Part shown: positions 8,329 to 17,718 of the stretch, piece after piece
How the letters are laid out: the number at the start of each line of letters is the position of its first letter
Position numbering within the stretch: the first letter of the stretch is position 1
Origin: Pseudofulvimonas gallinarii
GTDB taxonomy: Bacteria; Pseudomonadota; Gammaproteobacteria; Xanthomonadales; UBA2363
Assembly: GCF_004343305.1 (NCBI RefSeq)
Contig: NZ_SMAF01000016.1
Span: 1 to 64,000 of the forward strand
DNA: 64,000 nt
Direction: 5' to 3'
Translations under genes and position numbers: made by a program
The notes under the pieces: generated by a model
Databases searched by the model: none
Told to the model about the DNA's origin: nothing
What the model saw: the letters and a program-made list of their open reading frames with translations, nothing else

Positions 8329-8524
8329 CGGGACGCGGACGCCACTCGGCTGCACAGTTCAGCTTCCGGTGGCGGAGCGGAACGTAACGTGTCGGCGACG
8401 ACCGGACCAGGCCGTTGCACGGGTCCGTGGCATGTCGACCTTCCCGAAGGCGCGATGTCTGGTACGGACGGCGGGCGACATCCATCCAGGCACGACCGCG
8501 ATCGTGCATGACGAGGAGCGAGCG

Positions 8525-9016
8525 ATGACGATGCCAGGCAGGAAACAGATGCTCGGGCTGGCCGGCTGGCTGGCGCTGTGCTTCGCGGCAGCGGCGATAG
8601 GAAGCGTCGCTTCGATCCGCGCCAGCACCTTCTACACAACGCTGGCGCGGCCGGACTGGGCGCCGCCGGGCGACGTCTTCGGTCCGGTCTGGACGGTGCT
8701 GTATGCATTGATGGCGATCGCCGCCTGGCTGGTCTGGCGCGAACGCGGCTGGCGCGACGCATCGACGGCGCTGACGCTGTTCCTGGTCCAGCTGGCCGTG
8801 AACGCACTGTGGAGCTGGCTGTTCTTCGCCTGGCGGTTGGGTGGCGCCGCCTTTGCGGACATCGTCGTCCTCATCGTGCTGGTGGTGCTCACGATCATCG
8901 CGTTCTGGCGGCTCCGGCCGCTGGCGGCGGCGCTGCTGCTGCCCTACCTGGCATGGATCAGCTTTGCCTCCGCCCTGAACTGGACGGTGTGGCGGATGAA
9001 CCCGCAGCTGCTGTAA
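8525..9016 (+). CDS. tspO: TspO/MBR family tryptophan-rich sensory protein
   Basis: 163 residues, five transmembrane helices. Typical signatures are TLARPDWAPPGDVFGPVWT, the family's porphyrin/cholesterol-binding region, then NALWSWLFFAWR and PYLAWISFASALNWTVWRMN. TspO binds and in some cases degrades porphyrins and modulates light, oxygen or stress responses. ATG 8525 has a GAGGAGCGAG site just upstream. In this gene's usual setting a photolyase or MerR regulator is nearby; none is seen here. Confidence 0.9.
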   Translation: MTMPGRKQMLGLAGWLALCFAAAAIGSVASIRASTFYTTLARPDWAPPGDVFGPVWTVLYALMAIAAWLVWRERGWRDASTALTLFLVQLAVNALWSWLFFAWRLGGAAFADIVVLIVLVVLTIIAFWRLRPLAAALLLPYLAWISFASALNWTVWRMNPQLL

Positions 9017-9031
9017 CAGGCACCATCCGGC

Positions 9032-9061
9032 AGCGCCGACGCCTTGCCTGTCGTTGGCGCT
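9032..9061. terminator. Weak hairpin between convergent genes
   Basis: AGCGCCGACG pairs with CGTTGGCGCT (one G-T wobble) around a 10-base loop. It lies between the tspO stop and the stop of the convergent gene at 9075. The following T tract is short (TTTC on the plus strand), so termination strength is doubtful. Confidence 0.35.
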
Positions 9062-9074
9062 TTCACGATCCAGC

Positions 9075-10364
9075 TCATTGCACCGGCGGTTGCTCGAAGC
9101 CATCGGCGAAGAGCACGTCGTTGATCGCGGCATAGGCGACGATCACGCCGCTGCCCCATTCCACCTGGTTGTCGCCCTCCGGATGCAGGCCGGCAACCGC
9201 GACAACATCGCCGTGGTCGTTGATGGCCGGCGCGCCGCCAAACACCGGTGAGGCGTCATGCTGCCCGACCTGGGCGCTGCCCAGGTCCGTCGGTACGACG
9301 TCGCCCTTTCCGATCGCGCGCACGAGCCCGCTGCCGTCGCCGACATAGACGGCCTGGCCGACTGCATCGGTGGCGCGGAAGGCCACCAGACCGGCATTGT
9401 TGATGGCTGGCGCGAACGATTCGATGCTGACGATGCCATCGGCGCCAACGCGGGCGATCTCCGTGGCGCCGTTTTCGTCGAAGCGGTACACGGCGCGGAC
9501 ATTGCCGGCCGCGAGACGTGCTGTGACAGCCACCGCGCCGGCGTCGTTGACCGCGAGGCTGTTGTCGAAGCCGCTGAACGGCGACGAAGGGTCCAGGCCC
9601 ACGTCGGCGACGACACGCTCGCTGCTGCCGTCCGGCGCAAACAGGCGGATTTCCGCTTTCGTGAAGTCCGAGCCGGTGCCGACATTCACCTTACCCGCGA
9701 TCAGGCGATGGTTGTTCATCGACGGCGAATAAAGGTAGTTGTACGGGCTGGTGGGATCGACGGTGCTGTCGTAGACGTGGGCAACCGAGTCGCCCGGCAC
9801 CGCCTGTGCGCGTGTCGAGGCGAAGCCGCGGCCACCGCCGAACATGCCCTGGTAACCGAACACGTCGTCGTCGCCGAGCGAGACATTGCTCAGCGTGGAG
9901 GGCGTCAGCGGCAGCAGCCCGACCTGTGTCGAGATCCCGGAGGCCGGGTCGTACAGCCACATGCCGTAGCCGGTGCCGCCCTGGTGGATGACATAGCCGA
10001 CCTTGCCCGCCTCGTTGAGGCCGATGCGATCACTGATCCAGTCGTTCGGCGGATCGTGGCGACGGACGATGCCGCCGGCGCCATCCCGGCCCAGCCAGAT
10101 GCCGGCGCCGATGTCGGCGGGATTGCCGGGCGCGGTGACCACCTGGACCGGAAACGCCACCCAGCCGTCGTTGTTGATCGAAGCGGTAATGCTGTTGAAC
10201 GACGAGCCCGGAGGCAGGTTGAAACCGTTGTCGTTCACCAGCAGGTTCGTGCGCGCCTGCAACTGGAACGCCTTGTAAGCCGGCAGTTCCGCCAATGCAG
10301 GCATCGAGGCCGCCAGCGCCAGGCCAACGGCCAGTGATGTGCATCTGACCCTGATCCTGTTCAT
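9075..10364 (-). CDS. Secreted protein with repeated beta-propeller-like motifs and a C-terminal 'DGFE' tail
   Basis: 429 residues from ATG 10364, chosen because it starts a clear signal peptide (core SLAVGLALAASMPALA); the open frame upstream adds unrelated residues. The mature protein carries at least six recurring units of the form 'x-(I/V)N(N/D)xGxVAxxxxx', for example INNDGWVAFPVQV, VNDAGAVAVTARL, INNAGLVAFRATD and INDHGDVVAVAGL. This pattern belongs to propeller-like surface proteins (choice-of-anchor/DUF7453 type). It ends VLFADGFEQPPVQ, a tail common in secreted Lysobacterales proteins. Function unknown; probably exported or surface-attached. A second 'DGFE' protein is at 18351. Confidence 0.75.
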   Translation of the reverse strand: MNRIRVRCTSLAVGLALAASMPALAELPAYKAFQLQARTNLLVNDNGFNLPPGSSFNSITASINNDGWVAFPVQVVTAPGNPADIGAGIWLGRDGAGGIVRRHDPPNDWISDRIGLNEAGKVGYVIHQGGTGYGMWLYDPASGISTQVGLLPLTPSTLSNVSLGDDDVFGYQGMFGGGRGFASTRAQAVPGDSVAHVYDSTVDPTSPYNYLYSPSMNNHRLIAGKVNVGTGSDFTKAEIRLFAPDGSSERVVADVGLDPSSPFSGFDNSLAVNDAGAVAVTARLAAGNVRAVYRFDENGATEIARVGADGIVSIESFAPAINNAGLVAFRATDAVGQAVYVGDGSGLVRAIGKGDVVPTDLGSAQVGQHDASPVFGGAPAINDHGDVVAVAGLHPEGDNQVEWGSGVIVAYAAINDVLFADGFEQPPVQ

Positions 10365-10539
10365 CAATGTTTCCCCGCTGTGCTGAGACTGCCCGAGTGT
10401 AGCGACCGGCATGTTGTCATTTCGTTCACGCGATGATGCGCCGCAACGGCGGGTGTGCTCCAAGTGTGAGCCGCAGCACGTTGCCGTGTCTTGGGTGTCC
10501 GAACTGGTGCAGGTTGCCTATACTGGCGTTGGATACAAA

Positions 10540-11260
10540 ATGAGTCTGCCCATGCGCGGCTGGATCCTCACCCTCGCGCTGCTCGCGGTTTTTCCGGCCA
10601 GCGCGGATGTCTATCGCGTGGCGAAGCTCGCGACGGTCGATGTCGATGCAGCCGGCAGCGTTACTTGGGTGGAGCTGCTGGACGAGCTGCCACCCCACAT
10701 CGCCGCGGCGATGCGGAAGGAAATCGCGGGCTGGCAATTCGAGCCCGCGCGCAGGGCAGGTGAAGCCGTGACCAGCCGCACCCATGTCGGTGACAGGTTG
10801 AATGCGCGGGAAGCCGAAGATGGCAGCTTCGTGCTCGAACTCGCCAATGTCAGCAACGGCCCCCGCCTTGTTACGTGGAAGGCCCTGCATTCCGCGGCAT
10901 GCCGTGTCGCGTGGCATTGAAGGCGTGGTCCACATGTGCCTGTGGATCGCTCCGGATGGCAGCGTGTCCCGCGCGGAACCGGCCGAATCGAGCCAGGCGC
11001 ACAGGTCGCTGGTGAACGCCGCCACCAGATCGGTGCTCGAATGGAAGTTCGAGCCCGAGCAGGTGGACGGACAGCCGGTGGAAGGCAGTACCCTGACGTC
11101 GGTGGGCTTCTGCATCCTGCCGCGTTCCAGTGCCTGTTTTCCGACGGAAACAGCCGCCAGCGATGTCCTGGCCGCGGATGGCGATTCCATCGTCATGCAG
11201 ACCGCCATGGTCGTCCGGCTGCTGACCGAGGTCAACGGTCGCGTACTTCGCGGCGACTGA
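10540..11260 (+). pseudogene. Secreted TonB C-terminal-like protein, frameshifted
   Basis: The first half begins with a signal peptide (GWILTLALLAVFPASA) and contains AAMRKEIAGWQFEPARRAGE. The second half, in another frame, contains ATRSVLEWKFEPEQVDGQPV. Both match the TonB_C core (variable residue, then W-x-F-x-P and G-x-P/A-V), so the intact protein had two such domains. The frame is lost between about 10860 and 10905: the upper frame stops at 10918-10920, and one base extra or two missing would reconnect LVTWKAL to CIPRHAVSRGIEGVVH. No periplasmic Pro-rich linker is present, so it is not a classical TonB. A sequencing error is possible. Confidence 0.65.
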
Positions 11261-11266
11261 ACCCGG

Positions 11267-12517
11267 TCAGGACGGTGGCCTGGCCTCGTGCAGGGCCGCC
11301 GCCGCTTCGCGGACGTCGTAGCCGGCGGGCGCCTGGAACGGACGCAGTCCGAACTCCGGCAGGATCGCGATCAGGTGGTCGAAGATGTCGGCCTGGACAT
11401 TTTCATAAGCGGCCCAGGCCGTGCTCGCGGTGAAACAGTAGAGTTCCAGCGGTAGGCCTTCCGGCCCCGGGTCGAGTTGGCGCACGATCAGCGTCAGGTC
11501 GTGGTTGATGCCCGGGTGTGCCTTCAGGTAGGCGAACACGTAGGCCCGCAGCGTTCCCAGGTTGGTCAGCCGCCTGGCATTGACCGGCAATCCGCTGTCA
11601 TCGCCGAGCCTGCGGTTGTGCTCGGCCAGTTCGGCGGCCTTTTCATCCAGGTAAGGCCGCAGCAGCCGGAATCGGCGAAGGGACTCGACTTCGCCCGATT
11701 CCAGGAAGCGCACCGACTGCATGTCGATGCGCAGCGCGCGCTTGATGCGACGCCCGCCGGACTCCTGCATGCCGCGCCAGTTCTTGAACGGTTCGGAGAT
11801 CAGCTTGCGCGTCGGCAGCGTGGTGATGGTCTTGTCCCAGTTGCGCACCTTGACGGTGTGCAGCGCGATGTCGATGACGTCGCCGTCGGCGTTGAGCTGC
11901 GGCATTTCGATCCAGTCGCCGAGGCGGACGATGTCCTGCGACGAAATCTGCACGCTGGCGACCATCGACAGCAGCGTGTCCTGGAAGACCAGCATCAGCA
12001 CCGCCGCCATGGCGCCCATGCCCGACAGCAGGATCAGCGGCGAGCGGTCGATCAGTACGGCGAGAATCGCGACCGACCCCAGTACGTACAGTGCCAGCTT
12101 GAGCAGCTGCACGAAGCCCTTGATGGTGCCCTTGCGCTGCGCGTGCCGGCGCTCATAGGTGGCGTTGACCGCGTTCAGCACGCCGCCACCGGCCAGCATG
12201 GCCATCAGCAGCGTAAAGGCGAACGCCACATTGCGGACGACCACCACGACCGCTTCGGGCAGGTCGGGAATCAGCACCACGCCGAACTGGATGATCGCCG
12301 AAGGGATGATCTGCGCCAGCCGCTTCGGCACCTGGTATTCGATCAGCGCATCGTCGAACTGCCCGCTCGTGCGTTCGGCGACACGCCTGAAGGCCCGCAG
12401 GATGACGCCGCGGCCAAGCTGGCTGGCCAGCCAGGCGACCAGCACCAGTCCAAGCAGGGCCACCGCCGCAGCGGTGGAAGGGTGGTTCTGTACGAGTCCG
12501 TTCCAGTAGTCGGTCAT
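11267..12517 (-). CDS. MscS-family mechanosensitive ion channel (YbdG-like)
   Basis: 416 residues from ATG 12517. Several transmembrane helices fill residues 15-175, then comes the MscS pore/beta domain (SGMGAMAAVLMLVFQDTLLS, SVQISSQDIVRLGDWIEM, then VRNWDKTITTLPTRKLIS). The long insertion after the beta domain and the length match the YbdG/MscM type, which opens under mild hypo-osmotic stress. The C-terminal alpha/beta domain ends near FDHLIAILPEFGLRPFQ. The gene is followed at 12.53 kb by folK on the same strand upstream, with only 13 bp between them. Confidence 0.9.
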   Translation of the reverse strand: MTDYWNGLVQNHPSTAAAVALLGLVLVAWLASQLGRGVILRAFRRVAERTSGQFDDALIEYQVPKRLAQIIPSAIIQFGVVLIPDLPEAVVVVVRNVAFAFTLLMAMLAGGGVLNAVNATYERRHAQRKGTIKGFVQLLKLALYVLGSVAILAVLIDRSPLILLSGMGAMAAVLMLVFQDTLLSMVASVQISSQDIVRLGDWIEMPQLNADGDVIDIALHTVKVRNWDKTITTLPTRKLISEPFKNWRGMQESGGRRIKRALRIDMQSVRFLESGEVESLRRFRLLRPYLDEKAAELAEHNRRLGDDSGLPVNARRLTNLGTLRAYVFAYLKAHPGINHDLTLIVRQLDPGPEGLPLELYCFTASTAWAAYENVQADIFDHLIAILPEFGLRPFQAPAGYDVREAAAALHEARPPS

Positions 12518-12530
12518 GGTCCCAGTCGAT

Positions 12531-13070
12531 TCAAGGCGAAGCGGGCGGGCCGCTGTCTGGCGTTTCGGGCAGGTCGGGCGCAACCTCGAGGTCGCGCGGG
12601 CCGGTGTACCCGGCCCACAGTTGCGCCAGCCCCACGCCCTGCAGGGGATGGCGGACATCCGGTGCGATGTCGGCCATCGGTTTCAGCACGAAGGCATGCT
12701 GGACGAGATCGGGTCGCGGCAGGCGCAGATGGCCCGGTCCTTCGCGGACTTCGTCGCCGAACAGCACCAGGTCCACGTCCAGCGTGCGCGAGGAAAAGCG
12801 CGGTCCGTCGCGGCGACGGCCGTGGCGGTCCTCAAGCGCGTGCAGCCAGCGGTCCAGCTCGACGGCGTCGAGATCACTGTCGAGGCCGACCGCGAGGTTG
12901 AGGAAGTCCGGGCCGTCGAAGCCGACGGCGCGCGTGCGGTACACCGGTGAAACCACCAGTTCGCCGAAGCGTTCGCGCAGTTCGCGCAGGGCCGCCGCGA
13001 GATGGCATTGCGGCGACTGGTTGCTGCCCAGGCTGAGCCAGGCGCGCGTGGTCGCCTTCGTCTCAGTCAT
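12531..13070 (-). CDS. folK: 2-amino-4-hydroxy-6-hydroxymethyldihydropteridine pyrophosphokinase
   Basis: 179 residues. Transfers pyrophosphate from ATP to 6-hydroxymethyl-7,8-dihydropterin in folate synthesis. The N-terminus AWLSLGSNQSPQCHLAAAL and the pterin/Mg-binding block FSSRTLDVDLVLFGDEV (two Asp) are diagnostic, and LPRPDLVQHAFVLKPMADI is the conserved 'PHP...R.FVL.Pl' region with HP replaced by PD. The start ATG 13070 overlaps the end of folB by 8 bases, indicating translational coupling of the two folate genes. Confidence 0.93.
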   Translation of the reverse strand: MTETKATTRAWLSLGSNQSPQCHLAAALRELRERFGELVVSPVYRTRAVGFDGPDFLNLAVGLDSDLDAVELDRWLHALEDRHGRRRDGPRFSSRTLDVDLVLFGDEVREGPGHLRLPRPDLVQHAFVLKPMADIAPDVRHPLQGVGLAQLWAGYTGPRDLEVAPDLPETPDSGPPASP

Positions 13071-13428
13071 GCGTGGCACGACGCCCGCGCTCGATGCACA
13101 CGCCGACCGCATCGGCGCCGCGGACGGCGCCGGGTTTGCGCAGGCGCAGGCGCAGCCAGGCGACGCCGAATTCCCTGCGGATGATTTCCGCGCAGCGTTC
13201 GGCCAGCGTTTCCACCAGTCCGAAGTCGGAGGCACCGACGAATTCGATCAGCCGCTTCGACACCGCCTTGTAGTCCAGCGTGTCGGCAATGTCGTCGCTG
13301 CCGGCCGGCACGGTGTTGTCGAAGGCCATTTCGATGTCGAAACGCAGCGGCTGGCGGATGCGCCGCTCCCAGTCATAGATGCCGATCGTCGTTTCGATCT
13401 GCAGGCCTTCGATGAATACCGTGTCCAT
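13063..13428 (-). CDS. folB: Dihydroneopterin aldolase
   Basis: 121 residues, the family norm. It converts 7,8-dihydroneopterin to 6-hydroxymethyl-dihydropterin and glycolaldehyde, the step before FolK. Signatures are IEGLQIETTIGIYDWERRI (catalytic region with the conserved G-x-x-x-W-E), DTLDYKAVSKRLIEFV and LVETLAERCAEII. It overlaps folK, so the two are probably one operon in pathway order. Confidence 0.95.
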   Translation of the reverse strand: MDTVFIEGLQIETTIGIYDWERRIRQPLRFDIEMAFDNTVPAGSDDIADTLDYKAVSKRLIEFVGASDFGLVETLAERCAEIIRREFGVAWLRLRLRKPGAVRGADAVGVCIERGRRATHD

Positions 13429-13494
13429 GCCTCATCCATGTTGCCGATGCCGGCATTGTCCCGCGCCGTCGCCGGCAAGGGAAACCCCGGGGAC

Positions 13495-14556
13495 TCAGGC
13501 CGCCGCCGCGGGCGGGCGAAGTTCCGACAGCGGCCAGCGCGGCCGCACCCCAATGTCGACGCCGGCGAGGTCACCGGCCTGGAAGCGACGCAGGCCGGCC
13601 AGCGCGATCATGGCGCCGTTGTCGGTGCAGAACGCCGGCCGCGGGAAATAGACGCGCGCGCCGCACGACGCAGCCAGCTCGGCCAGCTGCGCGCGCAGGC
13701 GCCGATTGGCGCCGACGCCGCCCGCCACGACCAGTGCCTTGCTGCCGGTGGCATCCAGCGCCCGGCCGCATTTGATCGCCAGCGTCTCGACCACGGCGTC
13801 CTCGAAGCCGCGGGCGATGTCGGCGCGCACCTGCCCGTCCTGCTGATCCTGTTTCTGCCAGGCGAGCAGGACCTGTGTCTTCAGGCCGGAGAAGCTGAAA
13901 TCCAGTCCGGGCCGATCGGTCATCGGCCGCGAGAAGCGGAAGCGTCCGGGCCGGCCGGTTTCGGCCAGCTTCGCCAGGTGCGGGCCGCCCGGGTAGGGCA
14001 GGCCGAGCAGCTTGGCGGTCTTGTCGAAGGCTTCGCCGGCTGCATCGTCCAGCGTTTCGCCCAGCAGGTGGTAGTCGCCCAGGGCGCGCACCTCGATCAG
14101 CATGCTGTGTCCACCCGACACCAGCAGCGCCACGTACGGCGGTTCCGGATGCTCGGCTTCCAGCGCCGGCGCCAGCAGGTGGCCTTCCATGTGGTGGACA
14201 CCGATGGCCGGAATGCCCAGGCCGAAGGCGAAGGCACGGGCAGTGGCCGCACCCACCAGCAGCGCCCCGACCAGCCCCGGGCCGGCGGTGTAGGCGACGG
14301 CGCTGAGCTGGCCGGCATCGACGCCGGCCTCGTCCAGGACGGCGTGGACCAGTGGCAGCAGCTTGCGAACATGGTCGCGGCTGGCCAGTTCGGGCACCAC
14401 CCCGCCGTAGTCGGCATGCAGGGCGATCTGGCTGTGCAGGGCGTGCGCCAGCAGGCCGTTGCGGCCATCGATCAGGGCCACGCCGGTCTCGTCGCAGGAC
14501 GTCTCGATACCCAGCACCAGGGGATTGCCCGGGTCGGGGGTTTTGCGTTCGCTCAT
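13495..14556 (-). CDS. tsaD: tRNA N6-adenosine threonylcarbamoyltransferase TsaD
   Basis: 353 residues. Transfers threonylcarbamoyl from TC-AMP to A37 of ANN-decoding tRNAs, working with TsaB and TsaE. Signatures are [17 protein letters not shown] at the N-terminus, the metal-binding [19 protein letters not shown], and the late [10 protein letters not shown] and [11 protein letters not shown]. It lies divergently from rpsU, the classic macromolecular-synthesis arrangement in gammaproteobacteria. Confidence 0.97.
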   Translation of the reverse strand: MSERKTPDPGNPLVLGIETSCDETGVALIDGRNGLLAHALHSQIALHADYGGVVPELASRDHVRKLLPLVHAVLDEAGVDAGQLSAVAYTAGPGLVGALLVGAATARAFAFGLGIPAIGVHHMEGHLLAPALEAEHPEPPYVALLVSGGHSMLIEVRALGDYHLLGETLDDAAGEAFDKTAKLLGLPYPGGPHLAKLAETGRPGRFRFSRPMTDRPGLDFSFSGLKTQVLLAWQKQDQQDGQVRADIARGFEDAVVETLAIKCGRALDATGSKALVVAGGVGANRRLRAQLAELAASCGARVYFPRPAFCTDNGAMIALAGLRRFQAGDLAGVDIGVRPRWPLSELRPPAAAA

Positions 14557-14685
14557 CGGTGCCTGTACAATTCTGCGCCCCCGGTCCCGGCCGGGGTTTC
14601 GTTGTGGTCACTGTAGCCGATTCCGCCGCCGAAAGGCCGTGGCGCCGCAGTGGGAAACCCGCACTGCCCATTTTCTGGAGTTTTC

Positions 14686-14901
14686 ATGCCTTCCGTAAAA
14701 GTTCGCGAGAACGAGCCGTTCGAGTACGCGCTGCGCCGCTTCAAGCGCACCTGTGAAAAGGCCGGCGTCCTGGCCGAAACCCGCAAGCGCGAGTTCTACG
14801 AGAAGCCGACTGCCGAGCGCAAGCGCAAGATGGCTGCTGCCGTCAAGCGCAACCTGCGCCGCATGTCGCGCGACGTCACCAAGCGCCAGCGGATGTACTG
14901 A
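14686..14901 (+). CDS. rpsU: 30S ribosomal protein S21
   Basis: 71 residues, standard length. [18 protein letters not shown] and [15 protein letters not shown] are diagnostic; the basic tail ends TKRQRMY. S21 binds the 30S platform near the anti-Shine-Dalgarno region and helps mRNA selection. CTGGAG lies about 5 bases before ATG 14686. In many relatives rpsU is followed by dnaG and rpoD; here a YqeY-like gene follows. Confidence 0.98.
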   Translation: MPSVKVRENEPFEYALRRFKRTCEKAGVLAETRKREFYEKPTAERKRKMAAAVKRNLRRMSRDVTKRQRMY

Positions 14902-15067
14902 GCGCGCCGACGCGCCCGTACCGGCCGGCAGCTTTGCGCCGCCGGTTCACCAGCCCGAGGGCTGGTTGATTCGAGGACGTTGACGACAGACCGCCGCCCG
15001 ATGCATCGGAGCCGGCGGTTTCGTCGTGTCCGTCGTTTGCTGTTCCTGTCCTGAACTGGAGTTCGCC

Positions 15068-15514
15068 ATGAGCCTGAAATCCCGGATCACAGAAGACATG
15101 AAGGCGGCCATGAAGGGCGGCGACAAGTCGCGCCTGGCCACCATCCGCCTCATCCAGGCGGCGATCAAGCAGCGCGAGGTCGATGAGCGCATCGAACTGG
15201 ACGACAGCCAGGTGCTGGTCGTGCTCGAGCGCATGCTCAAGCAGCGCCGCGATTCGCTGGGCCAGTTCGAAAGCGCCGGCCGCGAGGACCTGGCCGCGCA
15301 GGAACGCAGCGAGATCCTGGTGCTGCAGGACTACATGCCGGCGCAGCTCGGCGATGCCGAGATCGATGCGGCCATCGCCGAAGCCATCGCCGAGTCCGGC
15401 GCCACCAGCGCCCGCGACATGGGCAAGGTCATGGCGGCACTGAAGGCCAAGGTCGCCGGTCGCGCCGACATGCAGGTGCTGTCGGGCAAGGTCAAGGCGG
15501 CGCTCCGCGCCTGA
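15068..15514 (+). CDS. GatB/YqeY domain protein
   Basis: 148 residues from ATG 15068 (CTGGAGTTCGCC upstream). Signatures are LKSRITEDMKAAMKGGDKSR, LATIRLIQAAIKQREVD, and the late DMGKVMAALKAKVAGRADM, which equals the tRNA-binding helical tail of GatB. YqeY-like proteins carry this tail alone and are thought to bind tRNA, but the cellular role is unclear. It lies 166 bp after rpsU on the same strand, the common rpsU-yqeY pairing. Confidence 0.92.
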   Translation: MSLKSRITEDMKAAMKGGDKSRLATIRLIQAAIKQREVDERIELDDSQVLVVLERMLKQRRDSLGQFESAGREDLAAQERSEILVLQDYMPAQLGDAEIDAAIAEAIAESGATSARDMGKVMAALKAKVAGRADMQVLSGKVKAALRA

Positions 15515-15658
15515 ACGCGGCATCGCAGACGGGGCGGGCGCAGGCCTGCCTGTCCTGCCTGCGCCACTCCGCGCCTGCGTGTCACATGACCGTGCGCTGT
15601 CCAGCCATGCCGCCGCCGGGGGCGCGGGCATGTGTAGCCGGCTGCTAAGCTTGCCGCC

Positions 15659-16414
15659 ATGAGCGAATACGACAAGGCCAGTACCCACTTCGGCTATCGC
15701 GAAGTGCCGGTGGCCGAAAAGCAGCGTCTGGTCGGCAAGGTCTTCTCCTCGGTGGCCGCCGAGTACGACCGCATGAACGACTTGATGTCGGCCGGCCTGC
15801 ACCGCTGGTGGAAGCGGCATTTCGTCGCCACGAGTGGCGCGCGTCCCGGCCAGCGCGTCCTCGACCTGGCCGGTGGCACGGGCGACATCAGTGCGCTGCT
15901 CGGCGAGCGGGTCGGCGATGCCGGCCTGGTCGTGCTCGGCGACATCAATGCTCAGATGATCGGCGTCGGTCGTGACCGGCTGCTCGACCGCGGCGTGTTC
16001 GCCAACATCCGTTTCGCGCAGTTGAACGCCGAGGCGCTGCCTTTCCCGGATGGCAGCTTCGACCTGGTGACCATGGCCTTCGGCCTGCGCAACGTCACTG
16101 ACAAGCCGGCGGCGCTGCGCGAAATGCAGCGCGTGCTCCGGCCCGGCGGCAAGGCGCTGGTGCTGGAGTTCTCGAAGCTGCGCGCCGAGCCGCTGAAGCC
16201 GCTCTACGACCTATACTCCTTCAAGGTGCTGCCCTGGCTGGGCCAGCGCGTCGCCGGCGATGCCGACAGCTACCGTTACCTCGCCGAGTCCATCCGCAAG
16301 CATCCCGACCAGGAGACGCTGGCGCAGATGATGCGTGACGCCGGCCTGCACCAGGTCGCCTACCGCAACCTGAGCGCGGGCATCGTCGCCATCCACAGCG
16401 GCCTGCGCCTGTAA
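15659..16414 (+). CDS. ubiE: Ubiquinone/menaquinone biosynthesis C-methyltransferase UbiE
   Basis: 251 residues. SAM-dependent C-methylation of the demethyl-quinone ring precursor. Signatures are [20 protein letters not shown], the SAM-binding [35 protein letters not shown], and the C-terminal [17 protein letters not shown]. The N-terminal extension with [13 protein letters not shown] is typical of UbiE. The gene 14 bp downstream (SDR-DoxX) is on the same strand, and the next overlaps it, so a three-gene transcript is likely. Confidence 0.97.
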   Translation: MSEYDKASTHFGYREVPVAEKQRLVGKVFSSVAAEYDRMNDLMSAGLHRWWKRHFVATSGARPGQRVLDLAGGTGDISALLGERVGDAGLVVLGDINAQMIGVGRDRLLDRGVFANIRFAQLNAEALPFPDGSFDLVTMAFGLRNVTDKPAALREMQRVLRPGGKALVLEFSKLRAEPLKPLYDLYSFKVLPWLGQRVAGDADSYRYLAESIRKHPDQETLAQMMRDAGLHQVAYRNLSAGIVAIHSGLRL

Positions 16415-16428
16415 CAGGCGACGCTTCC

Positions 16429-17718
16429 ATGCGCGTTCTCGTCACCGGAGCGTATGGATTCATCGGATCGCAGGTGGTCGCGGCCCTGCTCGCCGCGGAA
16501 CACCGGCCCGTCTGCGCCGTGCGCGGTGGGCGCAGCGACAGTCGCTTCCAGGGCGTCGAAAGCATCGCCTGCGATTTCGCACGCGATGACGATCCTGCGC
16601 TGTGGCGCGACCGGCTGGCGGGCATCGATGCCGTCGTGAACTGCGCCGGCATCCTGCGCGAACGGGGGCGCGACACCCACGCGCAGGTCAACGAGCGCAC
16701 GCCGGTGGCGCTGTTCCGGGCCTGCGAAAGCGCCGGCGTAGGCCGCGTCGTACAGGTTTCCGCACTGGGGGATCCGGCCGACGGCGAGTTCATCGCCGCC
16801 AAGCACCGAGCCGATGCCGCGTTGATGGGCATGGACCTCGACTGGGTGGTGTTGCGACCCAGCCTGGTCTATTCCGTCGATGGGTCGTATGGCGGCAGCA
16901 GCCTGCTGCGGGCCCTCGCCGCCGCACCGGTCATTCCCCTGCCTGCAGGCGGCGACGCGAAGATCCAGCCGCTGGCCTTGCCGGACCTGGCGGCGGCTGT
17001 CGTGGCGGCGGTCGAACGCGACACCGCGGCACGGCAGTGCATCGAGATCGTCGGACCGGAAACGCTTGCGCTGAAAGACTATCTGGCCGCATGGCGGACA
17101 TGGCTGGATGCCGGTTCCTTCCGCAGCGTGCGCTTGCCGCGTGCGCTGTCGACCGTGGGCGCCCACCTCGGCGAATGGCTCGGCCGCGGCCCGGCCGGCC
17201 TGACGATGTGGCGCATGCTCGAGCGCGGCCGCCTCGCCACACCGGATTCGGCCGAGCGCTTGAGGCAGACGCTGGATCTCGCACCGCGAACGCTTGCTTC
17301 GGCATTGAACGCACGACCCGCCAGCAGTGCCGACCACTGGCACGCGCGCCTGTATCCGCTCGCACCGGTGCTGCGCTGGGTCCTGGCGCTGACCTGGATA
17401 GCATCGGGACTAGTGGGTTTCACACTGGATCGCGAAACCGTCGCGGCCCTGTTCGCGCCGGCCGGTCTGGCGCCTTCGGCGGCGCATGCGATCGGCCTGG
17501 CCGCCAGCGTGGTCGACATGGTCCTGGGCCTGCTGCTCGTCCTTGACCGCTGGCGCGGCCCCGTCCTCGCCGCCATGGCGCTGTCGGTGCTGGCCTACAC
17601 GATCTATATCGGCCTCTGGTTGCCGCAGTGGTGGCTCGATCCTTTCGGCGGGCTGCTGAAGAACTTCGTCATCCTGGCCGCCATTGCGATGGCGGCCGCG
17701 ACAGGCAGGCGCAGCTGA
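16429..17718 (+). CDS. SDR-type NAD(P)-binding protein fused to a DoxX-like membrane domain
   Basis: 429 residues. Residues 1-290 form an atypical/extended SDR Rossmann domain (VTGAYGFIGSQVVAALL nucleotide-binding motif; VVQVSALGD and LRPSLVYS follow). Residues 300-425 contain four hydrophobic helices with a DoxX_3-like pattern (LRWVLALTWIASGLVGF, LAYTIYIGLWLPQWWLDPFG, FVILAAIAMAAA). Such SDR-DoxX fusions occur in proteobacteria; no substrate is established. Its stop overlaps the next gene's start (TGATG), implying a functional link with the DUF2269 protein. Confidence 0.85.
   Translation: MRVLVTGAYGFIGSQVVAALLAAEHRPVCAVRGGRSDSRFQGVESIACDFARDDDPALWRDRLAGIDAVVNCAGILRERGRDTHAQVNERTPVALFRACESAGVGRVVQVSALGDPADGEFIAAKHRADAALMGMDLDWVVLRPSLVYSVDGSYGGSSLLRALAAAPVIPLPAGGDAKIQPLALPDLAAAVVAAVERDTAARQCIEIVGPETLALKDYLAAWRTWLDAGSFRSVRLPRALSTVGAHLGEWLGRGPAGLTMWRMLERGRLATPDSAERLRQTLDLAPRTLASALNARPASSADHWHARLYPLAPVLRWVLALTWIASGLVGFTLDRETVAALFAPAGLAPSAAHAIGLAASVVDMVLGLLLVLDRWRGPVLAAMALSVLAYTIYIGLWLPQWWLDPFGGLLKNFVILAAIAMAAATGRRS

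Noticed and set aside
14575-14610. GC hairpin upstream of rpsU as a regulatory leader or terminator
   Set aside because: The stem CCCCGG/CCGGGG is short and the T tract interrupted; too weak to call.
12604-14616. Long plus-strand open frame opposite folK, folB and tsaD
   Set aside because: Antisense shadow of three well-supported genes, with no domain of its own.
14949-14966. ACCAGCC/GGCTGGT hairpin after rpsU as terminator
   Set aside because: Stem of seven with no T run; may attenuate but not supported as a terminator.
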